Shown here piece by piece: positions 1-8,089 of a stretch of DNA of 35,980 bases. A program made the position numbers and the translations under genes. The stretch's first letter is position 1, and each line of letters opens with the position of its first letter. Source of the DNA: Terriglobia bacterium (GTDB lineage Bacteria > Acidobacteriota > Terriglobia > Bryobacterales > Bryobacteraceae). The stretch covers positions 1 to 35,980 of the forward strand of contig JAIQFK010000038.1 of assembly GCA_020073305.1 (NCBI GenBank), read 5' to 3'. Under the pieces are notes generated by a model that searched no databases, was not told where the DNA came from, and saw only the letters and a list, made by a program, of their open reading frames with translations.

Positions 1-160
1 GCCTTGGGTATCGGCCCTTGTTGCGCAGCCGCTCGCTGCCGCAGTGCGGGCACGATTTCAGCCCGTTATGCCGGGCAGAAATCCTCACCCCACCACCGCT
101 GATCTGTAAATCGGTAATCTCATAGTCGGGCAGTCCTAATACGATCTCTGATTTGATCAA
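1..160 (-). CDS. ISL3 family transposase, N-terminal fragment (cut by window edge)
   Basis: Minus-strand reading of 160 down to 1 gives about 53 residues, starting IKSEIVLGLPDYEITD after the initiator and containing the zinc-binding pair CPHCGS, typical of the N-terminal zinc finger of ISL3 transposases. The family cuts and joins DNA during transposition with a DDE catalytic domain, which would lie outside this window. The start is TTG at 160-158, chosen because a GGAGG ribosome-binding site (complement of 168-172) lies 7 nt upstream. No frame disruption is visible in this part, so whether the element is still active cannot be judged. Confidence 0.8.
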   Translation of the reverse strand, partial: MIKSEIVLGLPDYEITDLQISGGGVRISARHNGLKSCPHCGSERLRNKGRYPR

Positions 161-228
161 AACAATTCCTCCAAGAATGTTTTATCAAGTCAGGAATCCT
201 GGGCTGCCCCCATTTCTGATGAAGAGCC
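1..228 (-). mobile_element. ISL3-like insertion sequence, 5' (transposase-start) end
   Basis: The outer end of an insertion sequence that continues beyond the left edge. On the minus strand it begins GGCTCTTCATCAGAAATGGG at 228, the kind of GGCTCTT-type terminal repeat known from ISL3 elements. About 68 nt later a transposase reading frame starts, running out of the window. The opposite end and the target duplication are outside the window, so the boundary at 228 is inferred from one end only. Confidence 0.55.
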
Positions 229-347
229 ACCTTCAGCCCGGTTATTCCCAGGCTTCTGCCGTTTTGAGCCCCCGGACGGATCGAAGGGTATTAGAGCACA
301 CTCTTGGTGTCGACCAACTCGAAGGCACCTACACAACCCTGCGAGCC

Positions 348-526
348 ATGAACGATGAAACTCCCCTCGCTGAGAGATTGCTGCACCTCGATGCCACCGA
401 ACGGGTTTCGGAGAAAGATCTGGAACAAGAACGCGCCCAGGGCCGATCCTGCTGGTCGTGAACCATCCCTTCGGCATCCTCGAGGGTACGGTTCTACTTG
501 CGTTACTCTCCCGGCTGCGTTCCGAT
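348..526 (+). pseudogene. Decayed PlsC-like acyltransferase fragment
   Basis: Two adjacent frames together spell part of a lysophospholipid acyltransferase (PlsC) type protein. Around 390-445 one frame reads [13 protein letters not shown], and from about 448 another reads [24 protein letters not shown] resembles the NHxxxxD-type acyltransferase block I, with the position after G altered in this subfamily. A frameshift near 445 separates the two parts, and the sequence stops resembling the family at about 526, where it runs straight into GH63-like sequence. There is no full gene: the C-terminal two thirds are missing. Such acyltransferases act on membrane lipids; here the product is presumably lost. 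Confidence 0.45.
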
Positions 527-815
527 GTGCTGTGGTCCAAGCAGCTCTATCACTATGTGGTCCGGGATTGGGAAAATGGCGATCCTGCATTCCTTGCGCC
601 GCCTGCCGAACGGGCGAAACCGCGACTGGACCATCTCTACAACGCCGACGTGATCTCCATGCCGAACAAATGGGAGTACCCCTGGTACCCGGCTTGGGAC
701 ATGGCTTTCCACTGTCTCTCACTGCGCTGGTCTATCCCGAATTCGCGAAGAAGCAGCTCGTGCTCATGACGCGCGAATGGTACATGCATCCCAATGGACA
801 GCTTCCCGCATACAA
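525..815 (+). pseudogene. Decayed GH63 family glucosidase fragment
   Basis: Conserved blocks of a bacterial GH63 alpha-glucosidase-like protein are visible but spread over frames. [11 protein letters not shown] starts near 525. A RNRDW block sits out of frame near 613-629. [18 protein letters not shown] and WDMAFHCL follow in the first frame, and then from about 721 another frame gives [20 protein letters not shown] and [10 protein letters not shown]. At least three indels are needed to join them, and the homology ends at LPAY (about 812), where the family normally continues for several hundred residues. It lies just upstream of an intact glycogen debranching gene, suggesting the remains of an alpha-glucan cluster. 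Positions 816-917 show nothing recognisable. Confidence 0.7.
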
Positions 816-917
816 GTTGCTACAACAGAGTGGTGAGCCCGCAATGACGGAGCAGACTACCGGCAAAGAGGAACGACGTGTGCGCCTTCGCGTGAAGACT
901 CCACAACTGCAGGCAGC

Positions 918-2930
918 ATGACTATGGCGCCAGTGGATGAGACTGTCTGCCACAACCTGGATCTCGCGTCCCGTCGCGAATGGCTGGAGACGAACGGGAT
1001 CGGCGGGTTCGCATCCTCTACCATCACGGGGTTGAACACCCGCCGCTATCACGGACTGCTGGTGGCGGCAACGAAGCCTCCAGTTGGCCGCATGGTCCTG
1101 CTGTCGAAAATTGAGGAGGCGCTCGTCATTGATGGCCGCCGCGTGGAACTCTCATGCAATCGCTATCCGGGCGTGGTGCATCCTCACGGGTACCTGCACC
1201 TGAAGGAGTTCCGGCGCGACCCGTTTCCGGTATTTGTGTACGACGCCGAGGTCTTCATTCTCGAAAAGTCCGTCTTCATGATTCACGGCGAAAACAGCAC
1301 CGTCGTTCAGTACGAACTTCGGGTGCCGAAGAACGTGAGGCCAACTATGTGCGCGCTCGAACTGCGTCCGCTGATTGCCTTTCGCGACTACCACAGCACG
1401 ACGCACGAGAACGGGGCTCTCAACCCGTTACTGGAGATCGAGGCGGGATCAGTGAAAGTGGCGCCGTACCAGGGCCTGCCGCCGCTCCGTCTGGCCCACA
1501 CCCCGGGCGATGTCCGAGGAACTGGCGACTGGTACCGCAATTTCGAATACACCATCGAGCTGGAGCGCGGCCTGGACTACCGGGAAGATCTGTTCAATCC
1601 GTTCGTGCTGCGCTTCGATCTGAACCACAACCCGCGGCCCACGGTGGTGGCGTCAGTCGAGGGCCGCAGCGTCGAGTCGGTCGAAGTCGCTCGCGCAGAT
1701 GAAATCCAGCGCCGAAAAAAAGTTCTGACCGCCGCGCCGTTGAAAGATCCGTTCGTCAAAGAGTTGGTCGAAGCAGCCGATCAATTCGTCGTTCAGCGAG
1801 GCAAGGGCAGCACAGTCATTGCCGGTTACCACTGGTTTGCCGACTGGGGCCGCGACACCATGATTACCCTTCCCGGCCTCACTCTGGTGACGGGCCGACC
1901 GGAAGCAGCCAAGGGCATTCTGCTTGAATTTGCCACTCACGTCGACCGCGGCATGCTCCCCAACCGGTTTCCCGACGCCGGCGAAACGCCGGAATACAAC
2001 ACGGTGGATGCCACCCTGTGGTATTTCGAAGCCGTACGCGCCTTGGTCGCGTACACCGAGGACTACGATTTCGTGCGCACAAAATTGTATTCCGTGCTGG
2101 CGGATATCATCGCCTGGCACGAACGCGGTACTCGCTATGGGATCCGTGTGGACGGTGATGGTCTGCTCATGGCCGGCGAGCCCGGAGTCCAACTGACGTG
2201 GATGGACGCCAAAGTAGGCGACTGGGTGGTGACTCCGCGGCAAGGCAAGCCCGTCGAGATCCAGGCGCTCTGGTACAACGCCCTGCGCGTGATGGAGGAC
2301 TTGGCTCATCACTTCGGTCACGACTCCGATGGCTCCCACTACAAGGAATTGGCGGACCGCGTACGAAATGCCTTTTCGAATCTCTTCTGGAACGAATCCA
2401 CCGGTTGTTTGTACGATGTCGTGAACAGCGAGGTTCGCGACGGCTCCATTCGCCCGAACCAGATTTTCACCGTCAGTCTGCATCACAAGATGCTTTCGCC
2501 GGAGAAAGCCAGGAGCGTCGTCCAGGCCGTCGAGCAGCATCTTCTGACGCCGTACGGTTTGCGCAGTCTGGCGCCGGGCGACCAGCAATATCGCGGCCGT
2601 TTTGAAGGCGGTCCGTTCAGCCGCGACAGCGCCTACCATCAAGGCACGGTTTGGCCGTGGCTGATGGGGCCGTTTATCACGGCTTACCTCGAAGTAAACG
2701 GGCGATCGGCAGAGGCGCGAAAACGGGCGGAGGGATGGTTGGCGGAATTGCGGCATTACCTGGAAAATGAAGGTCTCGGCCAGATTCCCGAAGTTTTTGA
2801 CGGTGATGCTCCCCAGCGTCCGGGCGGCTGCCTGGCGCAAGCGTGGAGCGTCGCCGAAGTGCTGCGCGCCTTGGTAGAGGATGTGTACAGCACGGCGCCT
2901 GCACCGGCACGCGCTCGTGCCACTGGTTAA
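918..2930 (+). CDS. Glycogen debranching enzyme (amylo-alpha-1,6-glucosidase type)
   Basis: A 670-residue cytoplasmic enzyme expected to remove alpha-1,6 branches from glycogen or related alpha-glucans. The N-terminal domain (about 1-270) has the characteristic block [20 protein letters not shown] followed by YHGLLVAA. The C-terminal (alpha/alpha)6-barrel carries [17 protein letters not shown] (about 300-320), the family's best-known motif, and later [14 protein letters not shown]. Length agrees with the bacterial/archaeal GDE family. The ATG at 918 (or 924) lacks a strong Shine-Dalgarno sequence. Upstream lies a decayed GH63 gene and downstream an unrelated exported protein after a 143-nt gap. 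Assignment to the family is secure; the exact substrate is inferred. Confidence 0.9.
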   Translation: MTMAPVDETVCHNLDLASRREWLETNGIGGFASSTITGLNTRRYHGLLVAATKPPVGRMVLLSKIEEALVIDGRRVELSCNRYPGVVHPHGYLHLKEFRRDPFPVFVYDAEVFILEKSVFMIHGENSTVVQYELRVPKNVRPTMCALELRPLIAFRDYHSTTHENGALNPLLEIEAGSVKVAPYQGLPPLRLAHTPGDVRGTGDWYRNFEYTIELERGLDYREDLFNPFVLRFDLNHNPRPTVVASVEGRSVESVEVARADEIQRRKKVLTAAPLKDPFVKELVEAADQFVVQRGKGSTVIAGYHWFADWGRDTMITLPGLTLVTGRPEAAKGILLEFATHVDRGMLPNRFPDAGETPEYNTVDATLWYFEAVRALVAYTEDYDFVRTKLYSVLADIIAWHERGTRYGIRVDGDGLLMAGEPGVQLTWMDAKVGDWVVTPRQGKPVEIQALWYNALRVMEDLAHHFGHDSDGSHYKELADRVRNAFSNLFWNESTGCLYDVVNSEVRDGSIRPNQIFTVSLHHKMLSPEKARSVVQAVEQHLLTPYGLRSLAPGDQQYRGRFEGGPFSRDSAYHQGTVWPWLMGPFITAYLEVNGRSAEARKRAEGWLAELRHYLENEGLGQIPEVFDGDAPQRPGGCLAQAWSVAEVLRALVEDVYSTAPAPARARATG

Positions 2931-3073
2931 TGGCCTTATATGAAAGATAAATCCGGACCCCTTTCAGCCGAGCGCGAGTTCTTTACCGCGCTCCTCGAGA
3001 GCAACGTCGAAGCCCTTGATCGAGTCTGAGGGCGCGGCTGTTTGGTTGGAGTAGAATCGTCGTTGTCTGAGAC

Positions 3074-4750
3074 ATGGGAATGAGAAGAAGCCTCGTCGCC
3101 TTGGCTGTCTGGTTGTTGGCGCCATGCGCGATATCTCCGCTCGCGGCAGCCACCCTGCCTCGCACGGCTTCAGGAAATAGAGGGCTGGTCGTGTCCGGCA
3201 AAAGCGCCGCCTCCGCGGCGGGAGTCCAGTTGCTGGAACAGGGCGGCAACGCTGCCGACGCAGCAGCCGCCAGCCTTCTCGCTCTGAGCGTGACTCAGGT
3301 GGGCGCATTCTGCATCGGCGGTGAAGTTCCGGTGCTGGTTTACGATGCCGCCACGAAAAACATCAAAGTGCTGGCGGGCCAGGGTGCCGCGCCGCTGGAC
3401 CCGAAAGCCATCGATTGGTACATGAAGAACGGCATTCCTGGCAGTGATATCCGCGCGGCCGCAGTGCCCGCGGCTCTAGACCTCATCGTGACGCTGCTGC
3501 GATTGTACGGCACCAAGAGCTTCGAAGATGCCGTACGGCCGACCCTGGAAATTCTGGAGGTGGGTGGCCCCAGTTCGTACATTGACACCTCAGAAGGCCG
3601 GAGGATAGAAACCGGCCGCAACTGGCAAGCCGATCTCGCACGGACTTTCCGCAAGCTCATCGAAGCCGAGCAGAAGACGGAAGGAAGCAGGAATGACCGG
3701 CTCCAGGCCGTTTCGGATCGCTTCTACCGCGGCGACATCGCGGACGCCCTGGTCGAGTGGTACATCGCCAAGGGAGGATTCCTGCGCAAGGCCGATCTGG
3801 CGGCGCACAAGACTCGAGTGGAGGATCCGGTCCAGGCCAGCTATCGAGGCTACACGATTTATAAGTGCGGTCCGTGGACGCAAGGTCCCTACCTGCTGGA
3901 AGCTTTGCGGCTGCTGGAGGGTTTCGACATCAAGGGCATGGGATTTCTCTCGGCGGACTACATTCATGTGGTCGCCGAAGCCATGAAGCTTGCCATGGCG
4001 GATCGCGACGAGTACTACGGAGACCCGCTATTTGTTGATGTGCCGGTAAAGGCCCTGCTCTCGGACCCGTACACGAAAATCCGGCGGCCGCTCATTGACA
4101 TGAGCCGGGCGTCGCTCGATATTCGCCCCGGAGACCCTGTTCATATGCGCCCGCTCAAGATACCAACGCCGCAGCCGCCGCTACCGGGCGGCACTACGAC
4201 CTTGTGCGTCGCCGATCGCTGGGGGAATGTGATTGCTGCGACTCCGAGCGGGTTGGGGAGCACTGCCGGCGTAGCGGGCGACACCGGAATCATCCATGGT
4301 GCGCGCCTGGTCAGCCTGAATACCTGGAAGGGTCATCCCAACTGCATTCAACCGGGGAAGCGCCCGCGCGTCACGCTGACCCCTACACTGGTTCTGAAGG
4401 ATGGAAAGCCGGTGCTCGGCATCAGTGTCGCGGGAGGCGATCTGCAGGACCAGGCGGCCTTGCAACTCATCCTGGATTACGTCGAGTTTGGAATGCTGCC
4501 GGAACAGGCGGTATCGGAGCCTCGATTTGCGACCGCGCACCATACCGGCTCTTTTGGACAAAACAAACCCACGCTGGGCAGCTTGCAGGTTAATGTCAGG
4601 GTCGCGGAACCGGTTCAGGAAGAGTTGAAGAGGCGCGGACACGCGTTGACCGTTACACACGGTGCGATCGGAGGGGTGAACATGTTGTTCCTCGACCCTA
4701 AGTCCGAGGTCGCTTTCGGAGCGGGGCCCGCCGTTGGGAAGGTGAACTAG
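3074..4750 (+). CDS. Gamma-glutamyltransferase family protein, exported
   Basis: A 558-residue N-terminal-nucleophile hydrolase family protein. Residues 1-26 form a signal peptide ending in the run PLAAA. The GGT fold is shown by GVQLLEQGGNAADAAAA (about 50-66) near the N-terminus, YRGYTIYKCGP in the middle, and GGTTTLCVAD (about 372-381), which contains the threonine (Thr375 by alignment) that in GGT becomes the N-terminus of the small subunit after self-cleavage and acts as nucleophile. The usual glycine-rich GGxGGGxF block is replaced by FCIGGEVPVLV, so the substrate may differ from glutathione. It precedes a Tat-exported protein by 37 nt, probably in one transcript. Confidence 0.85.
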   Translation: MGMRRSLVALAVWLLAPCAISPLAAATLPRTASGNRGLVVSGKSAASAAGVQLLEQGGNAADAAAASLLALSVTQVGAFCIGGEVPVLVYDAATKNIKVLAGQGAAPLDPKAIDWYMKNGIPGSDIRAAAVPAALDLIVTLLRLYGTKSFEDAVRPTLEILEVGGPSSYIDTSEGRRIETGRNWQADLARTFRKLIEAEQKTEGSRNDRLQAVSDRFYRGDIADALVEWYIAKGGFLRKADLAAHKTRVEDPVQASYRGYTIYKCGPWTQGPYLLEALRLLEGFDIKGMGFLSADYIHVVAEAMKLAMADRDEYYGDPLFVDVPVKALLSDPYTKIRRPLIDMSRASLDIRPGDPVHMRPLKIPTPQPPLPGGTTTLCVADRWGNVIAATPSGLGSTAGVAGDTGIIHGARLVSLNTWKGHPNCIQPGKRPRVTLTPTLVLKDGKPVLGISVAGGDLQDQAALQLILDYVEFGMLPEQAVSEPRFATAHHTGSFGQNKPTLGSLQVNVRVAEPVQEELKRRGHALTVTHGAIGGVNMLFLDPKSEVAFGAGPAVGKVN

Positions 4751-4787
4751 TGACGACACTCTGGCGAAGGGGGATAGGAGCAATTCC

Positions 4788-6284
4788 ATGTTTGATCCGG
4801 AGGTGAATCGCAGAAGCTTTCTCAAGACGGCGGCCGGGGCCGCTGGCGCGCTTGCCGTATCCGGCCCGTCGGGCGCAGCGTTGTCTTCGAAGATGATCGG
4901 CATCCAGGTCGGCGCCGTCTCGTTCGTGGATGAAGGCACCGAGAGAGTGCTCGATGCGCTTCAGGAACGGGCCTATGTGAACACCCTGTTCCTCGCCGTA
5001 TTCACCTATGGGCGTGGCATCGCGGGAAGGCAAATTCCAGGCCAACCGCTGCCCGATCACGGCAAGCAGGAGTACGATCTCAAATTTCACGGGGGCAACT
5101 TCGCCACGCCGCACCCGCAGTATTACAAAAACACGGTGCTGGCGGCAAAGGACACGCGCGCGCCCGACCACGGGAACCTCGACATCCTCGCCGAAGTGCT
5201 GCCGGCGGCCAAGAAGCGCGGCATGAAAACCGTCTGCTGGCTGGAAGACGTGTTCCGCACCGATCTGCCCAACATCGGGAGGTTGCAGGAACGGGATCTA
5301 TACGGGCGAAACGCCGAAACCCTGTGTCTGAACAATCCGGACTATCGAAATTTCCTGACCGGTCTGGTGGAAGACTATGCGCGCTCCTACGAGGTCGATG
5401 GCATTATGTGGGGCTGCGAGCGCCAGGGCGCGCTTTCCGACGCTCTGGGCGCTACGCATGACGATCCGCCCATCGATCCGGGAAACGTGACGTGCTTCTG
5501 CCAGTTCTGTCAGGACAAGGCGAAACAGCGCGGGATCAGCGTGGAGCGCGCCCGGCAGGGGTTTCTCGAGTTGGAGAAGTTTGTACGCGCGGCGCGCACA
5601 GGCAAGCGTCCCGTGGACGGCTACTACGTCCAGTTCTGGCGACTCCTGTTGCGGTACCCGGAGCTGGCGGCCTGGGAAATGCTCTGGACCGACAGTCTGC
5701 GCGAAATGTACGACGCTTTGTACAAAACGGTGAAGGCGGTCAAAATAGATGTGCCGGTAGGCTGGCATATCTGGCACAATAACTCCTTCAATCCGATCTA
5801 CCGGGCCGAGCAAGATCTGCACGAGCTCTCCAAATATTCGGACTTTCTGAAGATCGTGATGTACCACAACTGCGGCGGCGAGCGCATGGCTCTCTACGTG
5901 GACAACATCGGATCAACACTCTATGGCGATCTTTCGAAACAGGGCCTGCTCGAATTCAACTACGCGGTCATGAATCTGAAAGAACGCAGCTATGACCAGA
6001 TTCCCTACACGGGGCTCTCGGCGGACTACGTGTACCGCGAAACGAAACGCGCGCTCGAAGCTGTTGCCGGAACGCATACGTCGATCTGGCCGGGCATTGA
6101 TATCGACATTCCCACCGAAACCAACCACAGCAAGAGCACGCCGCAGGGCACCAAAGAGGCGGTCCTGGCTGCGTTCCGTGCCGGTGCGCCCGGTGTGCTG
6201 CTTTCCCGCAAGTACTCCGAAATGAAGCTCGCCGATCTGAGTGGCGCTGGCGAAGCGATCCGGGAGCTCAAGCTGGCCGGCTGA
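4788..6284 (+). CDS. Tat-exported TIM-barrel-like protein of unknown function
   Basis: A 498-residue protein. Its N-terminus has a twin-arginine signal (NRRSFLKTAAGAAGALAVSG), so it should fold in the cytoplasm and be exported. The mature part contains blocks typical of glycoside-hydrolase-like TIM barrels: GMKTVCWLEDVF, SYEVDGIMWGCERQGALSD, VPVGWHIWHNN and SIWPGIDIDIP near the C-terminus, where strands carry acidic and aromatic residues. A CFCQFCQDKAKQRG segment (about 235) resembles the CxxC found in hypothetical GH10-like proteins that read cell-wall or glycan debris. No catalytic pair can be named. The start has an AGGAG at 4776-4780, 7 nt away. It is probably co-transcribed with the GGT-like gene. 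Confidence 0.7.
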   Translation: MFDPEVNRRSFLKTAAGAAGALAVSGPSGAALSSKMIGIQVGAVSFVDEGTERVLDALQERAYVNTLFLAVFTYGRGIAGRQIPGQPLPDHGKQEYDLKFHGGNFATPHPQYYKNTVLAAKDTRAPDHGNLDILAEVLPAAKKRGMKTVCWLEDVFRTDLPNIGRLQERDLYGRNAETLCLNNPDYRNFLTGLVEDYARSYEVDGIMWGCERQGALSDALGATHDDPPIDPGNVTCFCQFCQDKAKQRGISVERARQGFLELEKFVRAARTGKRPVDGYYVQFWRLLLRYPELAAWEMLWTDSLREMYDALYKTVKAVKIDVPVGWHIWHNNSFNPIYRAEQDLHELSKYSDFLKIVMYHNCGGERMALYVDNIGSTLYGDLSKQGLLEFNYAVMNLKERSYDQIPYTGLSADYVYRETKRALEAVAGTHTSIWPGIDIDIPTETNHSKSTPQGTKEAVLAAFRAGAPGVLLSRKYSEMKLADLSGAGEAIRELKLAG

Positions 6285-6305
6285 CAAGACACTTGTTTTT
6301 GTCAG
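6281..6305 (+). terminator. Possible weak intrinsic terminator overlapping a stop codon
   Basis: CTGACAA (6281-6287) and TTGTCAG (6299-6305) are inverted repeats spanning the TGA stop of the preceding gene. An inner ACAAG-ACA-CTTGT hairpin is followed directly by TTTT. The stem is AT-rich, so termination would be weak. Confidence 0.35.
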
Positions 6306-6840
6306 TTGGCTCCGTGGTCCGGTGTGGCTTCGATGGATGCCCTCAGCGCTTTCGTTACTTCGCCGGCAAGGTCATGGCCTTACTACCGAAGGAACGTGGC
6401 ATCCCGTTAACGTGCACAAACTCCTTTGGCAGGATGCCGCCTGTTAAGGTCTTTGCCCTCTACCTGCTTTTTATCCAGCGGACTCCAGAGCGGGTAGACT
6501 TGTTGCAAGACTCAAAGGGATCCAGAATCCGCCAGATCCAGCCCCGTGTATTGCCTTCCGTTTAGAAATCTGTTAGGCTTTTTCGTTAACGCTAACGAGA
6601 GGCGGCAGGTTTTTGAGCCCCTGCAAAGCCGGGCGGGTGGAAGTTCATCCTCTACGCTCTCGGAACCCTCGGCACCGGCGTCCTTACGTATTTCTTTACG
6701 GCCTGGAAAAAAGGCTTCTGGTCTTTCGTTGAAACAGCCGAGCCATGCGAGGTGTCGGAGGTTTAGAATTTGTGGCCGCTTTCCAGGGCAGTACGGATGG
6801 TTGGTGACGTTCTAAAATCAAAGCATTCTTGGAGAGACTC
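6306..6840. other. Intergenic stretch with an operator and an orphan hydrophobic frame
   Basis: No intact gene is recognised here. Two things stand out. A promoter/operator lies at 6551-6596 (separate entry). The frame 6617-6766 (plus strand, ends TAG) reads KFILYALGTLGTGVLTYFF then TAWKKGFWSFVE, which looks like one transmembrane segment plus a basic, aromatic flank. That frame has an in-frame TGA at 6614 and no ATG, GTG or TTG before the hydrophobic part, so it may be a gene remnant or chance. TAAAAT at 6813-6818 resembles a -10 box but has no good -35 partner. Confidence 0.4.
6551..6596 (+). promoter_or_regulatory. Candidate promoter with LacI-type operator
   Basis: GTTAACGCTAAC (6585-6596), extended to TCGTTAACGCTAACGA (6583-6598), is a near-perfect palindrome centred on CG, the shape bound by LacI-family regulators. 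A weak sigma70-like promoter, TTGCCT (6551-6556), 17 nt, TAGGCT (6574-6579), would place transcription start at about 6586, so a bound repressor would block it. Nearly the same 12-mer occurs at 10462-10473 ahead of the TonB receptor gene, and a LacI regulator is encoded between the two. The 5' leader to the first gene would be about 250 nt. Confidence 0.5.
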
Positions 6841-7152
6841 ATGGCATACGTTCTACGCTTTGTTCAGCACTATCGTCCGGCCGATCGCGCCGTGTTCATG
6901 GAGCTTGAAGCGAAGTTCGCCGAAATCGAGCATCGCCGGGCCGATTTTCCCAAGGGCCGCCGCCTGCAGCCGTACGCGGGGCGCGAGCCAACCTGTACCC
7001 TGATTTGGGAATCGCAGTTTCCGACTCTCGCCGGAGCGCAGGAGGCCCTGGCACGAATCGAGGGCGATTCGGAACATGAGAAGCTTTTCCGGCAACAGGT
7101 GCCGTACATGACGGATGCTTACACCGAGATCTATGAAGTATTGGATCTCTGA
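6841..7152 (+). CDS. Small dimeric alpha/beta-barrel-like (NIPSNAP-like) protein
   Basis: A 103-residue cytoplasmic protein starting MAYVLRFVQHYRPADRAVF, with WESQFPTLAGAQEALARI in the middle and a C-terminal ...EIYEVLDL strand. The pattern strand, helix, WE-x-EFP-like loop, helix, strand resembles NIPSNAP/ferredoxin-like dimeric barrels found beside sugar-catabolic genes; no enzymatic residues can be named. The ATG at 6841 is preferred over an upstream in-frame TTG at 6829 because a GGAGAG sits about 7 nt before it. It is followed after 3 nt by the NagB-like gene, so it is the first gene of a three-gene run. Confidence 0.6.
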   Translation: MAYVLRFVQHYRPADRAVFMELEAKFAEIEHRRADFPKGRRLQPYAGREPTCTLIWESQFPTLAGAQEALARIEGDSEHEKLFRQQVPYMTDAYTEIYEVLDL

Positions 7153-7155
7153 TCC

Positions 7156-8073
7156 ATGGCTCAAGGAACGACCGGGACAAATCAAATGAGCCACGTGAAT
7201 CCAAGAGATCTTTATCGCTGGTGTAAAGTGCCGGCCGAAGAGCTGGCTCATCATCCCGGCTTACGGGTTCGCTTTTGCCTTGTGAAAGACTCGGAAGAGA
7301 TGGGGTCGCTCATGGCACGCGAGTTGGTTGCGGTCATCGAAGAGAACAACGCGCGGGGAAAACCGACCAGGGCCATCATCCCCTGCGGCCCGAAATGCTG
7401 GTATCAGCCGTTCACCGACCTGGTGAACTCAGGGAACCTGCCGCTACGAAATCTGACGGTCTTTCACATGGACGAATGCCTGGATTGGCAGGGCCGCCCG
7501 TTGGCCCGGAATCACCCTTACAATTTCCGGACGTTCATGGAGAAGTATTTCTATGGCGGCATCAAATCCGAACTGGCGGTTCCAGAGGAGCAAAGGTACT
7601 GGCTGCTTCCCAATACCATGGACCGCGTGCGCGCCGCGCTGGACACTGCACCAGTGGATATTACGCTCGGCGGCTGGGGGCAGGATGGCCACGTCGCTTA
7701 TAACCAAGCCCGACGGCACCCTTTCAGTCCAATAACGGTGGAAGACGTAGCGAACTCCACAATCCGCATCCAGGACAACAATCTGGACACCATCCTGGCG
7801 CTCGGACAGCGCACCTTCGGCGCCGCCTATCAGTTCGTCCCGCCGATGTCGGTGACTTTGGGAGTCTCCGAATGCCTCTCGGCCAAACGCGTACGCGTCT
7901 ACAGCGACACCGGGGCCTGGAAGCAGACCGCTCTGCGCGTCGCCTTGTTTTCTGAGCCGACGCCGGACTACCCGATGACCCTTCTGCAGCGGCACCCCGA
8001 CGCCATGATCACAGCCACTATGGAAACCGCCCGTCATCCCATCGCGGAGAATCCTGACTGGGAGTTGTTCTAG
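7156..8073 (+). CDS. Glucosamine-6-phosphate deaminase (NagB)-like protein
   Basis: A 305-residue cytoplasmic protein of the NagB/6-phosphogluconolactonase fold. NagB isomerises and deaminates glucosamine-6-phosphate to fructose-6-phosphate and ammonia. Visible family motifs are FHMDECLDW (compare MDEY, with the Asp that acts on the C2 proton), NHPYNFRTFMEKYF, and GGWGQDGHVAYNQ (compare GGxGxDGHIAFNEP), which keeps the Asp and His of the ring-opening group but has Gln where NagB has Glu. Thus the fold is clear and the exact reaction is not. An internal ATG at 7186 is an alternative start; neither has a strong ribosome-binding site. The gene lies between the NIPSNAP-like and kinase genes. Confidence 0.75.
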   Translation: MAQGTTGTNQMSHVNPRDLYRWCKVPAEELAHHPGLRVRFCLVKDSEEMGSLMARELVAVIEENNARGKPTRAIIPCGPKCWYQPFTDLVNSGNLPLRNLTVFHMDECLDWQGRPLARNHPYNFRTFMEKYFYGGIKSELAVPEEQRYWLLPNTMDRVRAALDTAPVDITLGGWGQDGHVAYNQARRHPFSPITVEDVANSTIRIQDNNLDTILALGQRTFGAAYQFVPPMSVTLGVSECLSAKRVRVYSDTGAWKQTALRVALFSEPTPDYPMTLLQRHPDAMITATMETARHPIAENPDWELF

Positions 8074-8089
8074 CGCCTGGAGGTCCGAG

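Noticed and set aside
1653-2840. Long minus-strand frame of 395 codons inside the debranching enzyme gene
   Set aside because: It is antisense to a gene with clear family motifs and its own translation has no recognisable domain.
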